Positions 25,832-36,253 of a stretch of DNA of 64,000 bases are shown one piece after another (positions within the stretch are counted from its first letter, which is position 1; the number at the start of each line of letters is the position of its first letter). Made by a program: the position numbers and the translations under genes. Location: the NCBI RefSeq assembly GCF_016863475.1, contig NZ_BOOY01000002.1, forward strand, positions 89,428 through 153,427, given 5' to 3'. Below the pieces are notes generated by a model, which saw only the letters and a list, made by a program, of their open reading frames with translations, made no database searches and was not told the DNA's origin. The DNA is from Spirilliplanes yamanashiensis. GTDB lineage: Bacteria > Actinomycetota > Actinomycetes > Mycobacteriales > Micromonosporaceae.

Positions 25832-25866
25832 TGCCGGGCGCGCGCTGCCCGGAGGTTCCGCCATGA
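25831..25866 (+). CDS. 11-residue upstream peptide (leader ORF 2)
   Basis: [11 protein letters not shown]. Its ATG overlaps the stop of leader ORF 1 (TGATG) and its TGA overlaps the ATG of the next gene (ATGA), so the three frames could be translated as a relay. This is a tentative gene, supported only by these overlaps. Confidence 0.3.
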   Translation: MPGARCPEVPP

Positions 25867-26743
25867 CCGATCTGGTCGTCCGCCCGCTCGCCGCGGGCGA
25901 GGAGAGTCTGTTCGAGTCCCTGCCCGACCCCCTGCCCGAGGTCCGCCGGATGGGCTACGCCGACGGCCTGGCCGGCGGCGGGTACCGCCCCGAACGCACT
26001 TGGGTAGCCCTGCGCGGTGGCCGCGTGGTGGCCCGCGCCGCCTGGGCGCTGCCGCCCGGCGCGGTGGGCGCCCCGTGGCTGGACCGGTTCGACGTGGTCG
26101 CCGAGCCCGAGGCCGGGGCGGCGCTGCTGCGCGCGGCCCACGCCGCGCTCGGCGGGCCCACCGTCTGCTACCTCACCCTGCCCCCGGACTGGCGGCGCCG
26201 GCCGGAGGTGCCGGCCATCGTCGGGGCGACGCTGGCCGCGGCCCGCCTGGCCGGGCTGACCGAGCGCGGCGAGCGGCTGCGGCTGACGTGGGCGGGCACG
26301 CCGCCGCCGGCGCCCGCCGGGCGGTACGCGTTCCGCCCGCCCACCGGCGCGGCGGAGATCCGCGAACTGGTTGCCCGGGTCGCGGCGCCCGAGGTGCTGA
26401 CCGGCGCCGAGACGGCGCTGGCCGTCGCCGGGGTGGACCTCGCGACCGACCCGCTCGGCTGGCTGACCGGCCCGCCCGACGCGTGGCGGGTGGCGCTGCG
26501 CGACGGCGAACCGGCCGGCCTGGCGGGCACCGCCGGCGACGCCTGCTACCCGCTGCTCGCCTGGGCGGGCCTGCTCGACCCGGGCGCCCGCGGCGCGCTG
26601 CTGGCCGAGGCGGTGCGGGTGCTGGCCGCCGGCGGCGCGCGGGAGGTGGTGGCCGACGTGGACGCCCACCGGGCGGCGACCGTGGCGGAACTGGAGCGCA
26701 CCGGCTTCCGCCCGCTGCGCTCCCGGCTCGTGCTGGCGCCCCG

Positions 26744-26747
<4 letters not shown>
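25863..26747 (+). CDS. GNAT-fold N-acetyltransferase-like protein
   Basis: A 294-residue cytoplasmic protein. The N-terminal part ([23 protein letters not shown]) and the C-terminal part ([41 protein letters not shown]) have the shape of a GNAT domain with the alpha4/beta region where a neighbour-relative F/W-R-P-x-R ending is usual. The acetyl-CoA P-loop is not clear, so activity is uncertain. ATG 25863 has GGAGG 7 bases upstream. Confidence 0.65.
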
Positions 26748-28240
<1,493 letters not shown>

Positions 28241-28251
28241 CATTCCAAGAA

Positions 28252-28284
28252 GAACGGCGGCCACACCATGTGTGGCCGCCGTTC
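28252..28284 (-). terminator. intrinsic terminator after GH16-CBM13 gene
   Basis: A 15-bp perfect stem with a 3-base loop (arms 28252-28266 and 28270-28284), followed on the minus strand by TTCTTCTTGG. It separates the GH16 gene from glpK. Confidence 0.75.
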
Positions 28285-28313
28285 CCCTGCCGGAGGATTG
28301 GTCTTCGGTCAGA

Positions 28314-29566
<1,253 letters not shown>

Positions 29567-29585
<19 letters not shown>

Positions 29586-29655
29586 GGGGACTCCTTGACG
29601 GAAGGACGTGTGGTTAACAGTTCATAACCTTTAAATATCCACGTCCGTCAGTCAA
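29567..29655 (-). promoter_or_regulatory. operator and nested inverted repeats at GH16 start
   Basis: GAGAGCGTTTTCTC (29567-29580) matches 13 of 14 bases of the palindrome before the GH16 gene at 17155. Upstream, GGTTA/TAACC arms with an 8-base centre (29612-29629) lie inside a larger inverted repeat of 16-base arms, 14 matching (29595-29610 and 29640-29655). The segment 29612-29640 is notably AT-rich for this genome. Confidence 0.5.
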
Positions 29656-29696
29656 TGGGTTCACGGTTCCGGTACCGCCGGGCCTTGGGTGAAGGT

Positions 29697-30740
29697 TCAG
29701 ACCCGGGCGAACAGGCCGGTCGCGGCCGGTGGCTCCCATCCGGCGAGGGCGGTGTGCGCCCGCAGCACCCGGTAGTGCGCGCCGTCGTACGTGACGACCT
29801 GACCCGCCTGCAGCGCCCGGCCCGCCGCCCAGGCCGGCTCGTACGCCCACACCCGGATCCAGTCGACGGTCAGCGTCTGCGGGAACACCGTCGACGCGTT
29901 CGGCGCGCCCGGCCACGCCCCGCCGATCGCGAGGTTCAGCAGCAGGTGGTACGGCTTGTCGAAGACCCACCTGTCCCCGCCCACGTCGGCCGGCGTGACC
30001 CGGTGGTACTCGACGCCGTCGAGCAGGAACACGATCAGGCCGGGCGACCACTCCACCGCGTACGTGTGGAAGTCCTTCGACAGCGGCGCGGCCGCCTTCG
30101 CGGACCCGGCGACCCCGTCGGCGGCCGAGTAGCCGGGGCCGTGCACGGTGCCGTAGACGGTGTTCGGCTCCTTGCCGACGTTCTCCATCACGTCGATCTC
30201 GCCGGACGCGGGCCAGCCCACCTCGTCGAAGTCGTCGCCGAGCATCCAGAAGGCGGGCCACACCCCCTGGCCGTACGGCAGCCGCATCCGGGCCTCGAAG
30301 CGGCCGTAGAGCTGGGCGAACGTGCCGTTGGTGACGAGCCGGGCCGACGTGTAGCGGCAGTAGCCGTACGGGCACCAAGCCCCGCCCGGGTTCTCCTCGC
30401 GGGCGGTGATCACCAGGTGGCCGGCGCCGTCGTGCACCGCGTTGCGGGTGCTCGTCGTGTAGTACTCCAGCTGCCGGTTGCCCCAGCCGTGGCTCCCGGT
30501 GTCGAAGTTCCACCGCGCCCGGTCCGGGCCGGTGCCCGCGGCGGCGTTGAACTCGTCGCTCCAGGTGAGCGTCCGCTCGGCGGGGCGGGTGGCCGACGGG
30601 CTCGGGGCGGGGGGTGGCGCGGCCGACGTGACCACCGGCTCGGGCACCGCCCCGGCGTCACTCAACGTAGGCACCCAGAGGGCGCCGACCGTGGCCGAGG
30701 CGGCGATGACAACGGCAGCCAACGTGCGGATTCGGCGCAA
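29697..30740 (-). CDS. secreted GH16 glucanase with C-terminal CBM5/12-like domain
   Basis: About 347 residues: signal peptide, a Pro/Ser-rich spacer (about 38-55), a GH16 domain with GEIDVMENVG as active site, and a C-terminal module of about 45 residues (GQVVTYDGAHYRVLRAHTALAGWEPP) typical of chitin-binding CBM5/12 domains. Closely related to the downstream GH16 over the catalytic part (TVYGTVHGPGYS in both), so an old duplication with different binding tails. I prefer TTG 30740 as start because GAAGGA lies 7 bases upstream; a longer frame starts at 30785. Confidence 0.92.
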   Translation of the reverse strand: MRRIRTLAAVVIAASATVGALWVPTLSDAGAVPEPVVTSAAPPPAPSPSATRPAERTLTWSDEFNAAAGTGPDRARWNFDTGSHGWGNRQLEYYTTSTRNAVHDGAGHLVITAREENPGGAWCPYGYCRYTSARLVTNGTFAQLYGRFEARMRLPYGQGVWPAFWMLGDDFDEVGWPASGEIDVMENVGKEPNTVYGTVHGPGYSAADGVAGSAKAAAPLSKDFHTYAVEWSPGLIVFLLDGVEYHRVTPADVGGDRWVFDKPYHLLLNLAIGGAWPGAPNASTVFPQTLTVDWIRVWAYEPAWAAGRALQAGQVVTYDGAHYRVLRAHTALAGWEPPAATGLFARV

Positions 30741-30827
30741 GACACAATCCTTCGGGTGGCGGGCGATCACCCCACTGTCCGTCACTCACCGTGAAGGCGT
30801 CAAGGAAACCCAGGCACTTCACAGCCG

Positions 30828-31211
30828 TCAGGCGGACGCCCCGCTGCTGATCCGGACAGTTGTGCCGTCCGTCCGGCTCTCGATCTCCATGTGGTCCGTC
30901 AGCTCGCCCGCGAGCCACAGCCCCCACCCGCCCGGGGTGTCCGGCGCGGGCTTGTGGGCCGGCCCGGCGTCGGGCGGGGCGAACCCCTCGCCCGAGTCGG
31001 CGACCTCGCAGACCACGGCGCCGCCGGAGCGCCACAGCCGCAGCCGGCCCTCGCCGCCGCCGTGCCGCACTGCGTTCGTCAGCAGCTCGTTGACCGCCAC
31101 CACGAAGTCGCCCAGCTTCTCGCCCGCCAGCCCCGCCCGCTCGGCGCAGGACGCGACGGCGTGCCGCAGCGCGGTGATCCGGCTGTGGTCGAAAGCTTCG
31201 GTGAGCAGCAG
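30828..31211 (-). CDS. RsbW-like ATP-binding anti-sigma regulatory protein (probable CTG start)
   Basis: About 128 residues of a single HATPase domain: the conserved first helix (EAFDHSRITALRHAVASCAE), N-box AVNELLTNAVRHGGG, CEVADSGEGF (G1) and GGWGLWLAGELTDHME (G2). No ATG, GTG or TTG exists in frame before the N-box, yet the conserved N-terminal helix is encoded upstream. The best start is CTG 31211 with AGGA about 5 bases before. Such proteins bind sigma or anti-anti-sigma factors. Divergent from the histidine kinase gene. Confidence 0.75.
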   Translation of the reverse strand: MLLTEAFDHSRITALRHAVASCAERAGLAGEKLGDFVVAVNELLTNAVRHGGGEGRLRLWRSGGAVVCEVADSGEGFAPPDAGPAHKPAPDTPGGWGLWLAGELTDHMEIESRTDGTTVRISSGASA

Positions 31212-31309
31212 ATCGGTCCTGATCCCTCGACGGTAGGCGATACCGGACGGCGCCGCCCGCCGGGCAGCCCGCGCCCCACCGACGGTGGATCATGTGCGAA
31301 CCTCGGAGC

Positions 31310-32452
31310 ATGACGGAGCGCGACGTGGCAGGCGGCCTGCAGGCCTCGCTGTGGCGCGCCGTCGCCGTCTTCCGCATCGCCGCGCTCGCCTACGTCACGA
31401 TCCTGGTCATCAACAACGTCGGCGTGTACCTGCGCCCGTGGCTGGCCTGGCCGGTGCTCGCCGTGACGGCCGCCTGGACCGTCGTCACCACCTACGCGTA
31501 CGCGAACCCGGCGCGGCGGGGCTGGCCGCTGCTGGTGGCCGACCTGCTCGTCACGATGGCCGTGCTGGCCTCGACCGTGCCGGTGGTCGGCCCCGCGGCC
31601 CTGGAGGACGGCCGCCCGACGCTCGCCGTCGCCTGGCACGTGGCGCCCGTGCTGGCCTGGGCCGTCGCGGGCGGGCGGCGCTGGGGCCTGGCCGCCGCGC
31701 TGACCATGGGCGCCACCGACCTCGTCGTGCGCGCGCACTGGGACCAGGCCGCGTGGACCGGCACGATCCTCATGTCGCTGGCCGCGTTCGCGCTGGGCTA
31801 CCTGGTGCGGCTGGCCACCGTCGCCGAGCAGCGGCTGCAGGCCGCCATCGAGCTGGAGGCCGCCACCCGCGAGCGCGAGCGCCTCGCCCGCGACATCCAC
31901 GACTCCGTGCTCCAGGTGCTGTCGCTGGTCAAGCGGCGCGGCGAGGCGCTGGAGGGCGAGGCGGGCGAGCTGGCCCGGCTCGCCGGCGAGCAGGAGGCCG
32001 CGCTGCGCGCGCTGGTCACCGCGCCCGCCGCGGCCGCCGTCGCCGACGACGCCACCGACCTCGACCTGGTCGCCCTGCTCAGCCGGTACGCCACCGCCGG
32101 CACCACGGTGTCGTCGCCGGCCGGGCCGGTGCGGCTGCCGGCCCGCGTCGCCGAGGAGATCGGCGCCGCCGTCGGGGCCGCCCTCGACAACGTGGCCAAG
32201 CACTGCGGGCCGGGCACCAAGGCGTTCGTGCTGGTCGAGGACGAGCCCGGCGCCGTCACCGTCAGCGTGCGCGACGACGGCTGCGGCATGGACGCCGACC
32301 GGCTGGCCCGCGCCGCCGACGAGGGCCGCCTCGGCGTCGCCCAGTCGATCCGCGGCCGCATCGCCGACCTGGGCGGCACCGTGCGCATCGACTCCCGCCC
32401 CGGCGACGGCACGGAGGTCGAACTGGTCGTGCCCCGCCGCCCGATATCGTGA
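31310..32452 (+). CDS. sensor histidine kinase, DUF5931/NarX-type
   Basis: A 380-residue kinase. Several membrane segments (about 15-165) form the sensor part (DUF5931-like), then a HisKA_3 dimerisation domain with the phospho-His in RLARDIHDSVLQVLSLV, and a HATPase domain ending GGTVRIDSRPGDGTEVELVVP. It phosphorylates the response regulator encoded 4 bases downstream. ATG 31310 fits the upstream CGGAG. Confidence 0.92.
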   Translation: MTERDVAGGLQASLWRAVAVFRIAALAYVTILVINNVGVYLRPWLAWPVLAVTAAWTVVTTYAYANPARRGWPLLVADLLVTMAVLASTVPVVGPAALEDGRPTLAVAWHVAPVLAWAVAGGRRWGLAAALTMGATDLVVRAHWDQAAWTGTILMSLAAFALGYLVRLATVAEQRLQAAIELEAATRERERLARDIHDSVLQVLSLVKRRGEALEGEAGELARLAGEQEAALRALVTAPAAAAVADDATDLDLVALLSRYATAGTTVSSPAGPVRLPARVAEEIGAAVGAALDNVAKHCGPGTKAFVLVEDEPGAVTVSVRDDGCGMDADRLARAADEGRLGVAQSIRGRIADLGGTVRIDSRPGDGTEVELVVPRRPIS

Positions 32453-32456
32453 TCGC

Positions 32457-33122
32457 GTGGCAGACGACGAGGCGCAAATCCGGGTGATGGTGGTCGACGA
32501 CCACCCGATGTGGCGCGAGGGGGTCAGCCGCGACCTGACCGCCGCCGGCTACGACGTCGTCGCCACCACCGGCGAGGGCCGCCAGGCGGTGCGCATCGCG
32601 GCGGCCGCCCGCCCGGACGTGGTCGTGCTCGACCTCCAGCTGCCCGACATCTCCGGCGTCGAGGTCATCCACGGCCTCGCCGAGACCCACCCGGGCGTGC
32701 GCATCCTCATGCTGTCGGCCAGCGGCGAGCAGCAGGACGTGCTCGACGCCGTCAAGGCCGGCGCCACCGGCTACCTGCTCAAGTCGGCCGGCCAGGCGGA
32801 GTTCCTCGACGCGGTCCGGCGCACCGCCGCCGGCGACACGGTGTTCACCCCCGGGCTGGCCGGCCTGGTGCTGGGGGAGTACCGGCGGCTGGCCGCCGAG
32901 CCCGCCGCCCCCGGCGACGACGGCGCGCCCCGGCTCACCGAGCGGGAGACCGAGGTGCTGCGGCTGGTCGCCAAGGGGCTGTCGTACCGGCAGATCGCCG
33001 AGCGGCTGGTGCTGTCGCACCGCACCGTGCAGAACCACGTGCAGAACACGCTGGGCAAGCTGCAGCTGCACAACCGGGTCGAACTCACCCGCTACGCCAT
33101 CGAACAGGGCCTTGACGACTGA
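32457..33122 (+). CDS. LuxR/NarL-family response regulator
   Basis: A 221-residue protein with a receiver domain (acidic pair in VMVVDDHPMW, phospho-acceptor D59 in VVVLDLQLPD) and a C-terminal LuxR helix-turn-helix (LTERETEVLRLVAKGLSYRQIAERLVLSHRTVQNHVQNTLGKL). Partner of the preceding kinase (4-base gap). GTG start. Targets unknown. Confidence 0.94.
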   Translation: MADDEAQIRVMVVDDHPMWREGVSRDLTAAGYDVVATTGEGRQAVRIAAAARPDVVVLDLQLPDISGVEVIHGLAETHPGVRILMLSASGEQQDVLDAVKAGATGYLLKSAGQAEFLDAVRRTAAGDTVFTPGLAGLVLGEYRRLAAEPAAPGDDGAPRLTERETEVLRLVAKGLSYRQIAERLVLSHRTVQNHVQNTLGKLQLHNRVELTRYAIEQGLDD

Positions 33123-33271
33123 TCTAGGCTGATGGGCGTGACTGCCGGGTCGGCCCGTACGGGCCATTACCGAGTGGGGCACCCGGCCGGCGCTTGACCG
33201 GCGGGCGGCCCCGCGGGCCGCCGTTTCCTCCGTTCGTCGTGACGTTTCTTCCCGTCCGAGAATGGAGACGA

Positions 33272-34099
33272 ATGCCCGATTTCAACCAGCAGATCATCGC
33301 CGAGTTCCGCGCCACCGGCGGCCGCGTCGGCGGCTGGCTCGCCGACTCGCGGCTGCTGCTGCTGACCACCACCGGGGCCCGGTCCGGCGCCCCGCACACC
33401 GTCCCGGTCGGCTACCTGCCCGACGGCGAGCGGCAGCTCGTCATCGGCTCGGCCGGCGGCTCGTCCCGCCACCCCGCCTGGTTCCACAACCTGGTCGCGC
33501 ACCCGCGGGCCACGGTCGAGGACGGCATCTTCACCTACGAGGTCACCGCCACCGTGCTCACCGGCGCGGAACGCGACGCGGTGTTCGCGCGGGCCGTCGA
33601 GGCCGACCCCGGCTGGGGCGCCTACGAGGAGACGTCCGGCCGCACGCTGCCCGTGGTGGCGCTGGAGCGGGTGCCCGGGCCGCCGGTGCCGCCGGGCACG
33701 CCGTTCGGCACGGGGCTGCGGATGATCCACGATGCGTTCCGGCGCGAGCTGGAACTCATCCGCGCCGAGGTGGCCCGCGCCGAGGGCCCGACGCTCGGCG
33801 CCCAGCTGCGCGTCAACTGCCTCACGCTGTGCCAGGGCCTGGAGTTCCACCACACCATGGAGGACCGCGGGATGTTCCCCGCCGTGGCGGCGCAGCGCCC
33901 CGACCTGGCGGACGTCATGGCCCGGCTGCGCCGCGAGCACGAGGTCGTGGCGGCGCTGCTGGCCGACCTGCAGGCGGCCGTGAGCCGCGACGACCCCGAC
34001 CGGGCGGCCGTGCGGCGCGACGTCGAGCGGCTGACCGCCCAGGTGGAGGCCCACCTCGCGTACGAGGAGGAGCACCTGGTGCCGGTGCTGAACGGGTGA
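33272..34099 (+). CDS. F420-dependent nitroreductase (Ddn-like) fused to hemerythrin domain
   Basis: A 275-residue fusion. Residues about 1-135 form a deazaflavin (F420) nitroreductase/FDOR-B split barrel (LLTTTGARSGAPHTVPVGYL; SAGGSSRHPAWFHNLVAHPRATV). Residues about 145-272 are a hemerythrin-like four-helix bundle with candidate di-iron ligands H153, H193/H194, E197, H223, H261, E265 and H268. Such a protein could couple an F420H2-dependent reductase to a di-iron oxygen/NO/redox sensor. GGAG lies before ATG 33272. Confidence 0.88.
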   Translation: MPDFNQQIIAEFRATGGRVGGWLADSRLLLLTTTGARSGAPHTVPVGYLPDGERQLVIGSAGGSSRHPAWFHNLVAHPRATVEDGIFTYEVTATVLTGAERDAVFARAVEADPGWGAYEETSGRTLPVVALERVPGPPVPPGTPFGTGLRMIHDAFRRELELIRAEVARAEGPTLGAQLRVNCLTLCQGLEFHHTMEDRGMFPAVAAQRPDLADVMARLRREHEVVAALLADLQAAVSRDDPDRAAVRRDVERLTAQVEAHLAYEEEHLVPVLNG

Positions 34100-34102
34100 G
34101 GT

Positions 34103-34132
34103 CGCGCGGGGCCGGTTCGCCGGCCCCGCGCG
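34103..34132. terminator. strong hairpin between convergent genes
   Basis: A perfect 13-bp G/C stem with a TTCG loop (34103-34132) lies between the convergent fusion gene and DUF5709 gene. Likely a shared terminator; no T-run. Confidence 0.75.
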
Positions 34133-34139
34133 CACGCCG

Positions 34140-34700
34140 TCAGCGGTAGCCCGGCTCCTGCGTCTCGTGGATCGCCAGCTCCTCGGCGCTGGCGCCGCCG
34201 CCCGACGTGCCGGCGTCGTACGCCACGCTGTCGGGCTCGTCGTCCGGGCCGATGCCCTGGTCCGGGTCGACCAGGCGGCCCACCGGGGCCGACGCGTCGT
34301 CGAGCTGGCCGTCGTCGTACATCGAGATCGCGGAGTTCGGGTCAGACGTGGGGCTCTCGCCGTACACGTCCGCGTCCAGGCGGGCCTGGCGCGCGCCGGC
34401 CTCGTCGATCGCCTCGTCGGCCAGCGGGCCCGGGTCGTCCAGGTCGGTCTCCGGCTGCACGTCCGGCTGCTCCTGCCAGAGCCGCGCATTCAGCGACTCG
34501 CCGGTCCGCTGCTCCTCCGCCGTGGTGCCGAAGTGGTCCACGCCGAGCGGCTCGTCGGACGGCAGCGCGGCCGGGTCGGGCCCGTCCGCCCAGCGCCCCG
34601 TGTCGGCCCCGTCGTTCGCGGTGGAGTCGTCGTCGGCCGTGCCCGGCAGGCCTTCGGCCTCCGGGTCCGAGGGCGGGGTCGGGTACTGGTCGTTTCGCAT
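34140..34700 (-). CDS. DUF5709 acidic protein
   Basis: A 186-residue very acidic, probably disordered protein with the DUF5709 core GVDHFGTTAEEQRTGESLNARLWQEQPDV and a second conserved segment (VGRLVDPDQGIGPDDEPDSVAYD). Function unknown; common in actinobacteria. A near-perfect SigB-type promoter ends 10 bases before its ATG and the gene sits back-to-back with the sigma-STAS gene, suggesting it is a stress-induced target of that or a related sigma factor. Confidence 0.85.
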   Translation of the reverse strand: MRNDQYPTPPSDPEAEGLPGTADDDSTANDGADTGRWADGPDPAALPSDEPLGVDHFGTTAEEQRTGESLNARLWQEQPDVQPETDLDDPGPLADEAIDEAGARQARLDADVYGESPTSDPNSAISMYDDGQLDDASAPVGRLVDPDQGIGPDDEPDSVAYDAGTSGGGASAEELAIHETQEPGYR

Positions 34701-34710
34701 GACCTGGTTC

Positions 34711-34736
34711 GTACCCCCGGGGTGCCCTGCCCTAAC
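34711..34736 (-). promoter_or_regulatory. candidate SigB/SigF-type promoter of DUF5709 gene
   Basis: On the minus strand GTTA (34736-34733), 16 bases, then GGGTAC (34716-34711), fitting the actinobacterial SigB-type consensus GNNT-N14-16-GGGTAC/T. The start codon ATG 34700 follows 10 bases later, so the transcript would be almost leaderless. Confidence 0.6.
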
Positions 34737-34981
34737 GCACCGCCGGGCGGGCCGGAACGTGCGCGCAGAGTGATCGATGATTGCCGCTGCGCTACTCCGG
34801 CAGTAGGGTCAGGGGGCAATTCACGGCCAACGCAGGCCGCCGCCGGCACGCGCCCGGGTGTTCCCGAGCTGACCTCGAGCTGACGCCGGGGTCTCGCCTG
34901 GCAGCGGGCATCTGACCTCCGCCGCGGCTCCTGCCGGCAATGCGGGCAGCGTCTCGACGGTGACGGCGAGGAGGCAGCACG

Positions 34982-36253
34982 ATGACCTCTCCGAGCTCCA
35001 CCGAGCAGATCGTGATCCGGCCCCGCCCGAACGCGGCGCCGGCGGCCGGCCACCGGGTGCGCGACACCCGGTCGCCCGAACCCCCCGCGCCTCCCGAGCC
35101 ACCCCCGCCTCCCGCGCCGCACGCCGACCACCTCGACACGACCGCGATGGACGAGCTCGTCGCGGCGTACGTGCGCGAGGCGCCCGAGCTGCCGCCCGGC
35201 CTGCGCCGGGCCCGCCGCGACGCCGCCGTCACCGCCGCGCTGCCGTTCGCCCACCGGCTCGCCCGTCGCTACTCCGGCCGCGGCGAACCCCTCGACGACC
35301 TCGAACAGGTCGCCGGCCTGGCGCTGGTGCGCTCCCTCGACCGCTACGACCCGTCCCGCGGGCCGTTCAGCGCGTACGCGGCCGTCACCGTCATCGGCGA
35401 GCTGCGCCGGCACTTCCGCGACACCGGGTGGGCCATGCACGTGCCCCGGCGCATGCAGGAGGCCAGCCTGGAGGTCGGCCGCGCCGCCGCCGCGCTCACC
35501 GTGCGGCTGGCGCGCGCGCCCAGCGTCGCCGACCTGGCCCAGCACCTCAACACCAGCGAGCAGCAGATCAGCGTGGCTTTGCAGACCGTGTCGGCGTACG
35601 CCCCGCCGTCGCTCAACGCCCCCCGCCGCGAGACCGGCGGCGAGCTGGGCGACGCGATCGGCGACCTCGACCGGGCGCTGTCCGCCGTCGACGACCGGAT
35701 CACCGTCGGCGACCTGCTCGGCCTGCTGCCCGAGCGCGAGCGGCGCATCCTCACCCTGCGGTTCTACGGCAACCGCACGCAGGCCGAGATCGCCGCCGAG
35801 CTGGGCATCTCCCAGATGCACGTGTCCCGGCTGATCTCCCGGGCGCTGACCTGGCTGCGCGAGGCCATGCTCAGCGACGAGCCGACCCGCTGGCAGGCGG
35901 CCACGGCGCCGGCCGACACCGCCCGCCTGGAGCTGTCCGCCCACGCCGGCTCCGACGGGTCGTTCGTGCTGACGGTGAAGGGGGAGCTGGAGCGCGACAA
36001 CGCGGGCCGGTTCCGGGACCGGCTGCTGTCGGTGGTGCGCCGGGCGCGGGCCGACTGCGCCGTCGACCTGTCGGCCGTACCGCTGATCGACGCCGCGGGG
36101 ATCGCGGCCCTGCAGGCCGGCTACGAGGCCGCCCGCGCGCGCGGCCTGCGGCTCAAGGTGTGCGCCGCGCCGCGCCTGGTGCGCCGCACCCTGCTATCCG
36201 CCGGGCTGCTGCCGCTGCTCGACCCGCCGCCGACGGGCACCGTGCCTCAGTAG
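34982..36253 (+). CDS. SigB/SigF-family sigma factor fused to a C-terminal STAS domain
   Basis: A 423-residue protein. After a Pro-rich N-terminus (about 30-48) come sigma region 2 (about 85-155, DDLEQVAGLALVRSLDRYDPSRGPFSAYA), region 3 (about 170-205) and region 4 (about 240-295, LLPERERRILTLRFYGNRTQAEIAAELGISQMHVSRLISRAL). A STAS domain then follows (about 314-414), of the anti-anti-sigma type. The usual phospho-serine site after the conserved Asp reads D370-A371-A372-G373, so it cannot be phosphorylated there. GAGGAGG precedes ATG 34982. It ends exactly where the convergent STAS-ATPase gene ends. Confidence 0.92.
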   Translation: MTSPSSTEQIVIRPRPNAAPAAGHRVRDTRSPEPPAPPEPPPPPAPHADHLDTTAMDELVAAYVREAPELPPGLRRARRDAAVTAALPFAHRLARRYSGRGEPLDDLEQVAGLALVRSLDRYDPSRGPFSAYAAVTVIGELRRHFRDTGWAMHVPRRMQEASLEVGRAAAALTVRLARAPSVADLAQHLNTSEQQISVALQTVSAYAPPSLNAPRRETGGELGDAIGDLDRALSAVDDRITVGDLLGLLPERERRILTLRFYGNRTQAEIAAELGISQMHVSRLISRALTWLREAMLSDEPTRWQAATAPADTARLELSAHAGSDGSFVLTVKGELERDNAGRFRDRLLSVVRRARADCAVDLSAVPLIDAAGIAALQAGYEAARARGLRLKVCAAPRLVRRTLLSAGLLPLLDPPPTGTVPQ

